Positions 13,451 to 26,514 of a stretch of DNA of 64,000 nucleotides are shown here, in pieces. The notes beneath the pieces were generated by a model, which was given only the letters and a program-made list of their open reading frames with translations, did no database searches and was not told the DNA's origin. Source of the stretch: Lycocorax pyrrhopterus obiensis (taxonomy: Eukaryota; Chordata; Aves; Passeriformes; Paradisaeidae); the NCBI GenBank assembly GCA_014706295.1, contig JACSVZ010000015.1, positions 56,541,535-56,605,534 of the forward strand. Reading direction: 5' to 3'. How positions within the stretch are numbered: position 1 is the first letter of the stretch; each line of letters starts with the position of its first letter. Made by a program: the position numbers and the translations under genes.

Positions 13451-14658
13451 ATTTTTCTTCAAGTGCAGCATCTAAAGCTATACAAAGTCACACAAAAAGC
13501 TCATTTAATTCCTTTTCTAGGATCATAGCATGAGACAACCCACTTGGGTTTGTATCTCTTCCTGAAGAACCTTGTGTAGTCAGGTGGGTGAAAGACACTG
13601 TTTCCTAAAGCACTCAAGGGGCTTTGCTTAGGACTGCTAAGTTGAGTTGTACCACTGTGGTGGGTGCCATATAATGTTGGCCCTGCAGGAGAAAATCTGC
13701 ACAGAAAAGAAAAATCTTACTCCAAGTGTTGAATAAGGCTCGGATAATTTCAAATGGAAATGTTTAAATATAATGCATTTGAAAGCAAAGCTCAAACTAT
13801 CATACTTGCAGTGCATTTTCTTTTTTTCATTTCAATTAACAGATTCTATCTGTACCGCATCCTTTCCTGGGTGAGTCCAGTATTAGTTAATGAACTGAAT
13901 TCTCTGTGTAGACAGTTAAAGTTCTGTGTGCAAACTTCCCCAGGTTAGGCTAACAGCACTTGACAACTCTGTGAATACTTGTGTAAGGTTAAAAGCAAAG
14001 GATAACCAAGCTCATGTATTCCAAAGTCTTTTCTTTAGACCTTTTTGACCCTCACTTAGTCCACTTAAAAAGAAAACAGAAACTTCCCCGTGTTTTCAAA
14101 ATAATATTTTCTAATTTTTCTTTGGGGGAAAACCCTAGCTGAAGTGGGGTTTTTTTCTATTCAGGAAGTGGAGAAAATAAGTCTATGGTAGCTGTACTTG
14201 TGCCAGTCTCTGTATTAGGTCAGTTTACAGCAAGAGAGTATTCATGCGATAGTGGGAATATCACAGTTAGAGATAATTAGGCTGGAAGTCCACTCCCAAA
14301 TGACTGCTTGGTATGGGGGAAATTGAAAGCACAGGGAATAAAATAGAGTAAACTGTAGCTCATAACTTGTGTAAGACTGACCTGCTTTCCTTTAGCATAA
14401 GTAAAAATTTTATGCTAGTTTGGCTATACAGGCCAAAGTAGTACAGAGTATGTGTGCTGTGGTCCACAAACACTGGCCTCTTTTGATCATGGACACTTAG
14501 GCAGTGTGACTTGTGAAAGGGCAAGCTTTGGTAAGGGGAAAAATTAGCCATATGCATGGTGCAGCCTCTTAAATAATTGAAATCAACTTCATACAGAAGA
14601 CTTTATTACTTGGGGCTGCTCTTCTCCGTAGGAAAGGATTTCCTCATGAGATAATTGT

Positions 14659-14675
14659 ATTTATTTATTTATTTA
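14659..14675. repeat. TATT tetranucleotide repeat
   Basis: About four tandem TATT units. Confidence 0.85.
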
Positions 14676-15714
14676 ACAGTATTTGAAGTAGTTGCTTCGA
14701 AAAATTTCATTTGGGGTGTCTCAGCACTTTTTGGTGGTTTGTAAGGTGTGGGCATGTAGTTACTATGTGTAATGTTATTTCCAGGGATTAGGTTACTAGA
14801 GAAGAAATGCATCAACAGTCAACCAGGATCTTCAGTTCTGCCCTTCCAGCTAAGAAAGGGGAAGGATCCCAATGTACAGGAGCTGGGGTCAGCTGAATGT
14901 TTGGTTGTACCTCATGTGCTGTCCCTTAGCCTCTGTCCTTTAAGGCAGGTGTGGATTTTCCAACTTTTCTAAGGGATATATAAAACAGCATTTATGTACA
15001 TTGTAAATACTCCCTCACAAATAACTGATAACTTACTAGAGAACATTAGTGTGTTTTCCCCCTTTCTTTTGAACCTGTTTCATGTTCAGTTAGAACTCTT
15101 CTGAACAGTAAACTTCTTAAGACTGATGCACTATGGAAATTATCAGATCAGTGTTATTTCTTTATGAAGTGATACTGTGTATTTTAACATTATCTTGGAT
15201 AAAAGTGGAAGTAGTTAATAATATGTGCAGTCATTTTCATTTCATTTTTGTTTGGAGACATTGTGTTGATAAGCCAATTTTTTTTAAAAATCAACAGAAG
15301 AAGCCTGCAATTATTTTAAATTGTACTAAGCAGGCAGTAGAGCAGAATAGCTCTGTGATCAGAAAGAGATCTGATCTTTATCTTGGAAAATCATTTCTAT
15401 TTGCAAATTATAAAATGTGAATCAGCCTTGCCTCTCCTTTGTGTTCTTATTCTTGAAACTCAGGTCATGATTCCCTATAAAACTGAACTTTTGCTTTCCC
15501 ACAGTTCTGTCTCATTACAGATGTAACTGAATTTACTTCCCTCCCCTGAGAAAATTTTGGGAAGAGAAATGCTTTAAATGTGTGGTACCTTGTGGAGAAC
15601 ACTGGCAGGCCCAGTTTCAGTGCAGGGTATTTTTTAAGCAGAAAGGTTAAAGCTATTTGTGACATCAACCCCCAACTTCTAAATTCAGTGGCAGCTAAAT
15701 TCAATGGGCAGCTG

Positions 15715-16018
15715 TTTCAGCTTCCAAACATAGCATGCTGTCCTGAGGTGTGCCACATATGAAAGGAACTTGGTAGTTCAACAGGTTCAATGTGACAATA
15801 TTTTTTAAAGTAGGTAGGTCGAAGTAGATAGGTTGACCACATCATAAACAGAAAACCCCCACACATCTAAGTTTCTTTGGAATCTAAGGTGTATGTGTTT
15901 TTCAGCTTCTCACAATATTGTGTACTGTTCTGAGGGGTCCCACATAATGAAGGAACTTACCACACTTCACTGGTTTAAACTTCCAGGTTGTCCTGAAGTG
16001 TAGGTCACATTGTCCCAA
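15715..16018. repeat. Decayed direct repeat, two clear copies and a possible third
   Basis: About 57 bp at 15715-15771 (starting TTTCAGCTTCCAAACATAGC) recurs imperfectly at 15900-15956 (starting TTTCAGCTTCTCACAATATT). Both run on through CCACAT and AAGGAACTT. A weaker third copy, about 15979-16018, begins CTTCCAGGTTGTCCTGAAG. The family of origin was not recognised. Confidence 0.55.
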
Positions 16019-19000
16019 AACAAATACCAAGGTCTGAATTGAAGAGAAGCCTGTATTCTCATGAGACCCATGTTTACTGTTCTAGATATTATTCTTTTTA
16101 TTAGTCTTTTTACTCTAGGTTTTTTATTAGTCTTTGTCGTGGAGACTGTGCAGCCAGAATGTATCTCAGCCCTGTTTCCCAGTTGCTTTCTCCAGTGTCC
16201 ATGGCAATGAGGACGGTTTTAACCAGATGTGAGATTCACCTGAGGAGCTTCTAAACCTGGGCCAGTTTTGTTTTCAGTGGAGACTTCTTTCAACAGTGCC
16301 ACGTGTGATACACGGAGTGGTGCCTGTGGGCCTGTGATTGATCAACGTGTGCTGCAATTTGCAACCCTCACGATCTCATGTCTGTAGCTTTACTGAGCAG
16401 TGGTGGAGTGAGTTCAGAATCTTACGCAGTCTTGCACAGTAGAGCCTATGGAGAAGTGAAGGGATGAGATGACCCAGGGGGCTTAAGGACCAGGAAAGGT
16501 CCTGTTAAGGACTTAAAAGGATCGTTTCTTCAGTGTCATCACTCGCTTTGGAAACAATTCCCAGCCAAGCTAACATGGTGCTGTATTACAGGATCTCGAG
16601 TAGTCATTGTCATCCAAGGTGACAAGTGCGCACTGATTGTTACTGAATGTGTCAGTCTGGCTGTTTTTATCCCCCTGTGCATGATGCCTTGCCCACTTTT
16701 TTTCTCCTTGCTGCTTTAAGGTAAATATGTTTTCTTGCGTGCCTCTAACAGATGTCGGTAACAACACAAGCACCTTCTCCAGGTTGTGCTGTGGCTTTTT
16801 GGTTTCTTTAATGCTTAGTTGTTCTGAAACGTGTTTCAGTTGTTCTGCTGGTAGTCTTGCCTGAGAAAGGCACATGAATGGATCTGGTTCCCAAGATTGT
16901 TTCTCACTTAGCTGGTGTGTGTTAAGTTTTGGTAAGAGGACATTCCTTGCCTGCCCTTTTTATTGTTGTCTTTCTGGTGTATTTCTCAGTATATTAATTA
17001 GAAAGCTTTACTTTGTGATGTTCCTGAAGAGATATTGTTCCTGTAAAAAATGCTGTGAGCAGACTGCCCCATAAAGTAGGACTATGTAATGCTTTCCACT
17101 CCCATATACTTCTCTTGGCAGTTGTTTTGTTACCTTCCTGGTTCTTCTATACATACTTCTAGTAAGAAATATGTAATTTGTGCTTAGATTCTCTTTTTGG
17201 ATTATCCATATATTCATTGTTTCCTCCAGCAGATCCTTTTATGGTTTATTTCTGCTACTCTTATTAACACAATATTTACACTTTCATTTTTTTTATCCTG
17301 TTGTTAACTGAGGCTATGAAATTTCTAGGGCCATGGAGAAACTGTAGTTCTTACTATAGGATAGTCTTATTGCCACAACTTGGCGAGTTCAGTATCCATA
17401 GCTTCTTTATGCTAAGTTTGGAGTGCCACATGACTCTAAAACAAATAAGAGTACTAAGAAATAGAAGACTCACACTTTAGAATCCCGGGTATCTTAGTAG
17501 GTGTGTCTGATAACCGGTTGTGTCACAGCTTCACCAACTTCTGAACTGGGAAAAGGGGATCTAACCTGGCTGGAGCTGGCAGAGCTGAACTTATTTGTGT
17601 TGGTCATGAACTTGGTCCCAGGTCTGGAAGCCTAGGCAGCAGTAGCTCAAGATAACCTGTTTCCAGCAGAGTGCTCTGAGAGCAGTGATTAGGGCTGTTG
17701 GATTGCATTAAGGACACGGAAGAAAATGCTTTGGGCAAGTTTCATTTCTCTTCAGATGCGAGCTACTGCAGTTTCTTTACTTGTCATCTTTTGAGTATGT
17801 TGCTAAGGAGAAAAGGACAAAAAGATGAGAATGAGTTGCTATATCTTGAGATACTTGCACAGAAAAGCATCTTACTTGATAGCATAATTATTCTTAAAGC
17901 CAGTGCAGTTCCAGAATCTCTAATGATGATATCTTCATTGAATTAGTCTGCGTTGTACTGTGGATGCCAAAGCTTGACAGCCTATCAAGAAGGTCATTTT
18001 CGTTTGTTTGTTTTGGTTAAGTTTTTGTATGGGTCTTATTGTTTGAAATAATACTTCTGTTGCCTTCTTTCTTCTTTTCTAGTAATTTTGCCAGGGAATT
18101 GTCTTCTGGAAGTTCCATGGATATGAATTAAGACAGACGTTTGATCTTTGGTGTTACACAGTTACTCTATTTATTATAGTTTTTTTAAAATTTCACTTTT
18201 TCCAAGTGAGGTCAAGGTCAATAACAATTGCACATTGTAAAGAAAAAGCTTAGGTAACCTCTACTTAAAGTGAGTACTTTTTGAATTTCTGTTCCATCTC
18301 TTTGAATGTCCCTTTTCTTTCCATGTTTTTCAGCACTCTTTTGGTGAAACGCTTATTTTCAGCCTCAAAGGCTGGAGTAGCTGGAACTGTTCTGCTCTCT
18401 TTCCCAGCTTTTCTTTGAAATCTCCTTTCCCTGTGAAAATGCGTTGACAGATTCTCTCTCGTGTGCCTTGATTTGCCAAGTGATACATGCTGCGAGTACC
18501 ACTAAATGCCTTCATATCCGACTGTGCGGGAGCTTTTTGGTATTATTTGCTTATGCATATACAACTGTTTGAAAAATTAAGCATGTACAGGCATATTGTT
18601 GCGATCTGGCCCTGGAGCAATGAAGTTGTTGTTCTGAGTTCAATACAGAGTGATGGTACCCTGCCAGCTGAAAATCTCATCTTCAGATTTTTCACCATGC
18701 TTTTGTGTCTGTGATGGAAGCCTGGTGAATTAGCCTCTCATAGGAGCTGCTTTTAGGTGCTGCAGGTTGGGGCTTCCATTTATTCCTTGAAGTAACAGGA
18801 TTTTGGAGCAGCAAGCCTGCTGACCTGAGCAACTTAAAGCTCAGTCAAGGGTATTTTTCCTTTGTCAGCACAGCACAGTTAAGGATATGTGTCAGTGAAG
18901 AGAGTCTCTGTGGATAACTGGGTTTCTAGGATACAGCGTAGATTCTGTTTTAATTAGACTGTTACTCTTGTCTTCAGGCTCTCTGTCACTTCATTGCTTG

Positions 19001-22000
19001 TAGAGATTTATAGTGATAATGCAGTGTAAGAAGTAAAATTATTTTGTTTTAAGGATGTATTTTTTGCTTGTGTGCAAAATGCCACTCACTGATCTGTCAT
19101 CTGCACTAAAAAAGAGGCAAATAGAAATTTGATTGGTCTTTTCAAAAGCTTCCAGGATCTGCATTTTGGTGGACATCGCAGTGTTGAGTATAAACATAAA
19201 GCTTTTCACTGGTCATTCAGTTGGATGAAAACTGACACTGGCTGCTTAGAGATCAAGTTGCTGTGCAGAGAGCAATTAAAAAGGGGGGAAAAAAAAAGGA
19301 AGTGCGGGGAAGGAAAGCTTTCCCATTTAAAAAATGTGACCTGGTTATCCTGATGAGCAAATCTGATGAGAGTTTTTCTTAGAATTAACATTTGTAAAGT
19401 CAATTCGAGTTTGTGTGTACTTTATCTCTAACATATGGCTTCCCACACAATGATGTCATGTACAACTAAGTGCCAAAAAAAGCGTGAATGCTCCCAGCAA
19501 AAGCTACACTTTGAACTAGGATTTGATTTGCGGTTTGTGTGCCTGTGTGTGCGTGGCCAGACAGCCAGTCATGTTAGAGCACCGAGCTCTGCACGAAGCC
19601 ACTGCTTTCCTCAGCTGTGGGGGATGAGCTGCAGGAAGCCACAGTGGCCATGGAAGGCTTCTCTATAAGAAACAGATACTTTTCTCCCCTCTGAGATGTT
19701 GGAAAGGGTATGAATCGTCATGGCCAATTTGCTTCAGAGGAGTTCTAGAGAGGGACTGTCAGCATGAGGCATCTTGGTGCTGTAAGAGCTTCATGCAGTT
19801 CCACAAGTGAGGATTTCTGTCTCCTTGGGGTTTGCAGGTGTTGTGTAGGCATAACAAACTGTTCTGTGCATGGGCTTTGTTCCCAGACCACTTCTTAGCT
19901 GAGTCATGGTTTTCCAAAGGTTGTAATGATGTTTGGGAGGTGGATCTCACTGTGTGCTTGTGTTTATGGCATGGATGGTGAGGTGGCTCACTCTGACCCC
20001 CTCTGTATGTTCTCCTGCCCTTAGTTGCCCGATCTGGTGGTCTGCCTGTTACCTTTTGTTACAGAAAGCATCCCTTGGGTTGCACGGTTTTTGATCTCTT
20101 TTATGCAAAACAGAATGTGTTATAGTGGTATGAAATAAAGAGAAGCCGTGGGTTCTTTTGCTTTTAGTCTGCCATTTACTGTAAACTACTACAGGGTCCT
20201 GCTCTGCTTCGGCAGTGGATATGTTAGGAAGATTCCTGGATCAGACCATAGATTGCGAGTTTTCTCCTGAGCTCTTCCATCGGCCATGCTGTGGAAGTTG
20301 GAATCTCACACTGCCTGCAGCTCTTTAACGTGATGGTTACCAGCAAGTGTCCTAAAGAAAGTTTTTAGGGTGGCTTTAATGTTGGAGAAGAAAGAAAATG
20401 CCAGTGCCTGAGATTACAGGTTCATTGATATTAGTTGCCAAAAGGAAAAGTTCATGAGGATTTCATGGTGTATTTTTTGACTGGACTATGAAATGCAGTT
20501 AGGCTGCCTTCTACTAAAATTCTTTCTTTACAAAGCCTTCATCAGCTCTGCTGGCCAGCAGGCACAGGTTTATCTTTGCCCCTTTGTGCTTTGGTGCACG
20601 TTTTCTCCTCATACAGTGATGGAAGCTTGTGCTTATTTGCTGTGCGGCAGGGAGAGGTTCTTGTCTACTTACACCTGGGCAGCAGCTGAGCCACAGCTGT
20701 GCATGTGGGTGGAGAATCACTTTAAGATGTTCCTCTTCTTTTTTGGCTGTGTATTAAAACCTGAAGTGTGTAAAAGTGAGCATGTGTGTCCCTAGGCACT
20801 CGTGCCTGCTTGCTTCCTAGTAACACTTATTTTTCTCATAATACAGATTTTTCTGTCATGAATTTTTTTCATCAACTACAGTGAGAAAGAGGGCCAAGAT
20901 ATAGCATAATTTGTCAATTTCATTACTTTCTTGTAGCCTTTCAGGTGGTACAAACAGCTTAATTAGTTAAAATTCTTAAGTGCATCTGGTAAATGATGAG
21001 AGATTCTTTCAAAATGAGAAAATCAACATCTTTGAGAAAGACCAGTTGGGACTTTGGATGATTTGTATCCCTTGCTGCCCTGAGGGTGCACTGGGCAGAG
21101 GTGCAGCGTATGCTCCAGGGAACAGAACCTTCCAAAATCTGCAGGGAGCCCCGCAGAGGAGCTGTGAGCTGAAGCTTGGGAAGGGAGGGACAGTGCAGGC
21201 TCCCATCCCCTCCTCTCCCTGGCTTTTGTGTGCCAGGGGTAATTATTGTCACTGTTCAATCCATGCTTAATTCCTCCCAGAGAAGAAAGCAGACAGCTTT
21301 TCGTCTGCACATGCTTCTGCGACTGGTATTTTCCTACAAGCCAGACACCTAAGAAATTTAGTTAGAGGCTTACACAAGGGAGCTGTATAAATTTTTTGCA
21401 ATGACCTAATGCATACAAGCTCTTTTTGGTGGAAGCTGAACTAAATGCTGTTAAATAAATTAGGAAGTTATTAAGTGTTAAGCTGTAGAAGGAAGAGTTA
21501 GGATTTTTTTAGAAACATTTGCATCTATCATTCTTTCTACCCTTGGGTGGTCTTGAGTCCTACGCTGCATTCAATTTCCTACTTTCCATTTCTTGAAGAA
21601 AAGTTTAAAATATATGTTGTTAAAAGCTTCCCTTAAATGGGATATACTACTCCGTCCTGTAATCAGGGAGCTGTTTCAAGTGGTGAATATTCCTAGCGAG
21701 CTCATAGCTTTAATTTTAATTATTTGGGAGCTGCTGTTATGTAGTTAGTTAGGAATTTTACCATAATATTTGGAATGTATGTAGTATTGGTTGGCTTTCT
21801 ACCTAAAATGCATCTGTTTGAAACAATGGGCAGCAATAAAAGCAATTTTTCTCCTTGCCTAAAAAATATAGCTACTAAAATTTAATTTTGTTGGTCATTG
21901 TGTTAGTACACAGAAGGTTTTTTTTTTTTTAGGTGATACATGTTTTGAACTGTTTTGCTACTAGTCTGCTGGAATTTTCTGTTGTTTGCAAACTTTATTA

Positions 22001-22849
22001 GCCATACCTTAGTTTCTCAAAAACAATAGAACGAAAATTACTAGTTCTATTCTTAAGGTTTAATTTTTATTACAAGTTAAGATTTCCTGTGTTTGTTGTC
22101 ATGCCGGTACCTGTCTGTGATTTAGTATCTTGATAATATAGAGAATTACTGACTTTTTAGTAAATACTGGCAAACGGGGTGCTGTACAATTGCCATATCT
22201 TAATAGCAGAGTGCAGAAAAGTGGTACAAGTTTTTTGAAGTCACATGAGACATCATTAGCAGAAGTGAGATTACATTTGGATCCTGCATTTAAAAAATAC
22301 ATGGAAGTATATTTGTTATAAATGAAGAAAATATAAAAGCATATCAATATACCTGTGTATATTATTACAAATATATATTTGAAACATCCTTTTTTTCCTT
22401 TTATACAGGTTATAGAACAGACATTACTTTTTAGTACTGCAGCTACAGGAAGGATGCAATCTGCATCCCTCTAATTGCTTTCTGGAAAAATGACTAGTCT
22501 AGTTCCTGGTTTATGAACACGTGTAGTTTTCTGGCAAGCAGACGGCGTATATTTTTGTCACCAAAGAAGTCTGTGGACTGCGGCAGTCCTTTGCTGTGGT
22601 CGTGAGAAAGTTCTGTCCTTCCCGAATTCACACAAGTCTGCAGCAGCCTTAGCAGGGCACGGCTGTGCTTCTGTAAATACGGATTTGGCAGTTTCAGGGT
22701 TGCTCTGCTCAGTGACAGGTTTCAATACTTGTGAATTGCTTGTGACTCCTACCAGTTTTGGGGGAGCAGCAGAGAGTTTGCCACCCCAAGGCCACCAGCA
22801 GATTTCCTGTTACTGCTCCTCCTGTGCCCGAATGTCATTGTCCTAGCTG

Positions 22850-23400
22850 TGGCATTGTACTGGTGCCATCTGTGACTCCCGTGGCCCCTGCCGCTAGCGC
22901 TCGCCTTTCCTCGCCTTTGCTGTGGCTTGGGATCACAGCTTTGTTCCCTAAGCTATCTATTCTTTTCCATAATGTTATCAGCCCGGCGGAGTTTGGCTCG
23001 TCTGATGTGAGCCCGTCACCGTTGCCTCCGAACGGAGCGGGGGAGCCGCCACCCGACAGTAACAGCTGTGCAAACAAACAAGTCAGCGTTGATACTCATC
23101 AATAGCTTTGTGCAGCCGTGGCACTGAGATGCACCAGAACATGTGCAATCTGTCTGCTTCCTTTGTCCCGCGGTACAGCCAGACCGGCCACTCTGCACTG
23201 ATGAGGCCGATTGTCATGCCGTGGCGCGCCTTCCCCTCCTTCCCTTTTCCCTTTGCTTTTCCTGCCTCTTTGTGGGCTGTCTGGCTGCTCCCAAACACAT
23301 CTGCCACGCGTCCCATCTGCTCTCCCTGAGAGGCACGCTCAGTTCTGACAAGCGCTATTCGAGTGGTGCGCTGTTCTGTGGAGCTGACAGAAAACACTAA
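22850..23400. promoter_or_regulatory. CpG-dense segment, possible intronic regulatory element
   Basis: I count about 30 CG dinucleotides in 22861-23388, far above the surrounding intron. They are concentrated around 22980-23060 and 23160-23225. The segment includes a forkhead-like GCAAACAAACA and an inverted TTGAT-ACTC-ATCAA followed by TAG. No ATG exon with a donor could be placed in it. It could be an enhancer, a weak CpG island or an alternative promoter. Function is not shown by the sequence. Confidence 0.35.
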
Positions 23401-25880
23401 TTTGTATTATTAATGGCGTATCACTAATGCTCCCTGCTTCTAAAACACTAAGCAAAGTAAATAGCGTGGAACATTGACTCATGAACTTGCTCACCTACAT
23501 GCATAGGTGAATTTTTCCCATTCCACTTACAATAACACTGCCCTTACCTTGTCTTAGAGCTTGTAACTTTTTCAAGATACAGTGTATTTTCCTTCATAAA
23601 ATGAAACATTTATTTCAGAGTTGTGTTCTTTCCTTCCTGGCATCAACAGCTAGATTCTTTACATTAAGAGGCAAGGCACGAGTGTATGATGAAATTATTA
23701 TTTACTATTCATTTGTCTTTCAAGGAAAACATATTATCAGACCATCCAAAATTTTTTTTAAAAAGCATATTCTAAAGTCAGAAAGAATTTAAAGCCTTGC
23801 CTGTTCTGCATGTCTGTTGGACAGCTTAGGGTTATGCACTTAACTCTTCAGGACATCTTTTCTGTGACATTTATTTACTTCCAGCAGGATCTTGCCATGT
23901 GACAGCTCCCCTGTCAAGTTGAACAAAAATACAGGGGCTCTCTGTGGGTGAAGGAAGAAGATGGTACACAGCATACACCTGCACAGGCAGTAGAGTTGTT
24001 TTGGTGGAATCACCTCTAGCTTTGAGTCAAAGATTTGTGGAGATAACTGATCAAAAGTGGAGTTACTAATTAGTGTTAGTATTCAGCTCTGCCTGGTCAT
24101 ATTAACTGTCAGCTGTATCAGCTCCACGTGTACCATGCTCTTTATTTTGAAGCTGTCACAGCTGCCTTGCGTACTGTTGCAGGGATTTACAACATGAAAC
24201 TGTGATGAACAAGGAGTACTTTCTCTGTTACCATGTTTGCAATGTGGAGCTCACTGTAAGCAAGGGTTCGGTGTCCAAAGTGTGACCAAGGTGGACATGA
24301 CTTTACAGGACTGCCTAAAAGGAAATGTGTGTGCGTGTAGGGAGAGAAGCGATTCATTTTGACAGTGTTTGTTTCATAGCCTTGTAAGTCTTTTCCCTTA
24401 GTAACTCTGTGCTTACTCAAAATGTCACAAAGAGAAAAGTAAAGGTTGGAAGCGTAAATCAAAGAAAAGAGCGAGGCCAGGGAGGCTTCTAGCAATGAAG
24501 AAAAACCATTGAACAACTTTTGGTCATCTAGCAGAGCTGTGTCGGGGTATGTTTTGGTTCTGTGCTTCTTGGAAACTGCTTTGTCTGGTACTCATGTTAA
24601 GTCCTTGTGAAATCTGTTATTCCATGGCAGCTGCACTGTTCTGCATTGTGTCGTGTTCAAGCACCTGACCTCTGTTGAAGAGGTTGAGGATGGACTTGTT
24701 TACTTGTCTTACATAGCTTTTACAAGAGTGGTTTTTCTTGTATTTTCTTTTTTTTCTTTACCCAAGAGCGTTTTAAGGCAGTATATTTTATCATCATACA
24801 CCAACTAAGCATCCTAAAGCTGGTAATATCTACAGTGAGTTTCAGGAGGAAAAAATGGATTGGGGCTGCTTGAGAGAATAGTATCTATTATGCTGCAAAA
24901 CATTGTGCACAGAATGCACAAAAAAGGGGTATAATCACAGCACTCATTTGGTTAGGTGTGATTAGTGGTACAGTGGTATTGGCTCTGAGCATTAACTCTT
25001 GTAGTTGTGCTTTTCAGATCAGCACCTTCAAAATTTATCAAGTCGGCGCATCAGAACTTGAAAAGTTGTGTCAAGGAGTTTAGCAAGCAGACCAGGGAGA
25101 AGGGGATAAGTACAGCAGTTTATCACCTCTGGAAAGTGGTGTTAGACTGGGAAACAGATAGGCGAGCTATTCCTGCGAGACCTTCCACGGGTTACTGAGT
25201 TCAAGGCATCCTCTAAAGGGTTACAGATGTAGTTGCAGTTAAGCTGCGTACTGTGTCATTTGTCCAGCACTCTGTACTGTGTATGCTTGTTTTTATTTTA
25301 AACTGGTCCCTGGTGGTTTAACTGGATGCAATTCCTGCCCCCCCAGCCTTGTTAATGTGTGTGGCCAGTAGGTTCCAGCAGCACTGCCTAGACACTCCCA
25401 TATGAAAATAAAATGATCAGGCGTGATAGATAACTTAAGGATGAACCCTTTGTGTGTACCCTTGAAGACTATTCTGCTGCAATCTTCTGTGATTTCCTTT
25501 AATAATTCGGCTCTGAATGCTATTAATCCAGTCTCGATGTTTCAGAGAAGCAATCAACCTCTTCTCTGCCAAACTCATCTGTGGTTGGAAAAGCTTATAT
25601 GTAGATCTTCTCTGTAACCCAAGAATGCTTTTGTGAGAGAGGAGAGTATTTTGTTTGTTGAAATAGGTTGTGAATTCTCAGCTTTTTCTCCTTTGTGTTT
25701 GAACCTGGCCATTACTACGTGAACTCTGAGAACTGGAGGATGAAAGCTTTATTACAGGTGGCCTATAAAGAGAGCAGTCCTGTAGAGAGCTGTGAATAAA
25801 GATGGCAATTGTGTAATGAAGCAATTTGTCACTGACTGCTAACAGGCCAGACTTCAGATGAATGGTGGACTATGTAAACA

Positions 25881-25911
25881 TAACATGTTACAAGCATGTC
25901 ATAACATGTTA
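25881..25911. promoter_or_regulatory. Three CATG-centred 10-mers, p53-family-like array
   Basis: TAACATGTTA, then a C, then AAGCATGTCA, then a second TAACATGTTA directly abutting it. Against the p53-family half-site RRRCWWGYYY the outer copies each miss at both ends and the middle copy misses only at its last base. The array lies about 600 bp before exon 2. Confidence 0.25.
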
Positions 25912-26514
25912 GCAAATTCTTGTTGTTGATACCAGGTCCACATTTGCCTTATGGAAAAGGGAATGCCTCTTCATCTCTTGTGTCACTTGTTTCTGATATG
26001 AGAGGGAGGATCTGGTCCATGAAACAGAGTAGATCTTCTAGTGACCTTAATACTAAGAAATAATAAAATCAGAGGAAATGAAGTTATACTAAAGGAAAGC
26101 AGAACACCTAAAATTATGTAAGATTTTCCCCTGCATTGTTCCTTGTTACTCTTCCTGGTGTGTTTGCTTTGTGAGACCATTAGCTGCCATGCACTGTAGC
26201 CTTGCACGTGTAAGAGGGAGCCACTTTCTGCTCTTCCACGGGGCTCACTAGAGTGCTGCTGTAGAGAGACGTGTCAGTGCAGTGAGAGGAACTTGTGTTG
26301 TCGTCCTGCTCATTTCCAAGGAACGGAGTTTCACAAGAAATCCAGCTGACTTGCTTGTGGAGGTTTTTTACTTACTGGGATGCTTTGTCTTCACCCTTGA
26401 ATTCTGGGCAGTTGTCTCCAGAAATACTCTGTGTGAGGTTTGCTCATAGCGATCTTACTACTTGTGTTGATCCATTGTGTTTTGGCTTTTGTTTTTCTCT
26501 CCTTCTTGATTTAG

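Larger units (their letters stand above)
1..26514 (+). other. KIAA1549 intron 1, 3' part (inferred)
   Basis: No coding exon was recognised on either strand. The giant exon starts in phase 1 with residues that match human exon 2, so a signal-peptide exon must lie upstream. No GC-rich ATG exon with a signal peptide and a matching donor is visible here. Contents: 1-6374 unremarkable AT-rich sequence; 6375-7281 and 8500-8897 CR1; 8898-13089 nothing beyond simple repeats; about 13090-13450 old CR1 on the - strand; 13463-22849 nothing firm except a decayed direct repeat at 15715-16018; 22850-23400 CpG-dense; 23401-26514 nothing firm except the palindrome cluster at 25881-25911. Open frames here are short, many start at non-ATG codons and none resembles a known protein. 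Confidence 0.75.

Noticed and set aside
16195..16208. RFX X-box-like GTGTCCATGGCAAT
   Set aside because: Two mismatches to the consensus and no second motif half beyond the palindromic CCATGG core. Tempting because KIAA1549 is linked to photoreceptors, but not supported.
22758..23105. Possible GC-rich first exon with a hydrophobic, signal-like stretch
   Set aside because: The frame starts at TTG, lacks the arginine-rich start expected for KIAA1549 exon 1, and I could find no donor that leaves the required single codon base.
26295..26514. Open frame extending exon 2 upstream, giving a 983-residue reading
   Set aside because: It begins at GTG, not ATG. The stretch ends in a textbook pyrimidine tract and AG at 26513-26514, and similarity to the family starts exactly after that AG.
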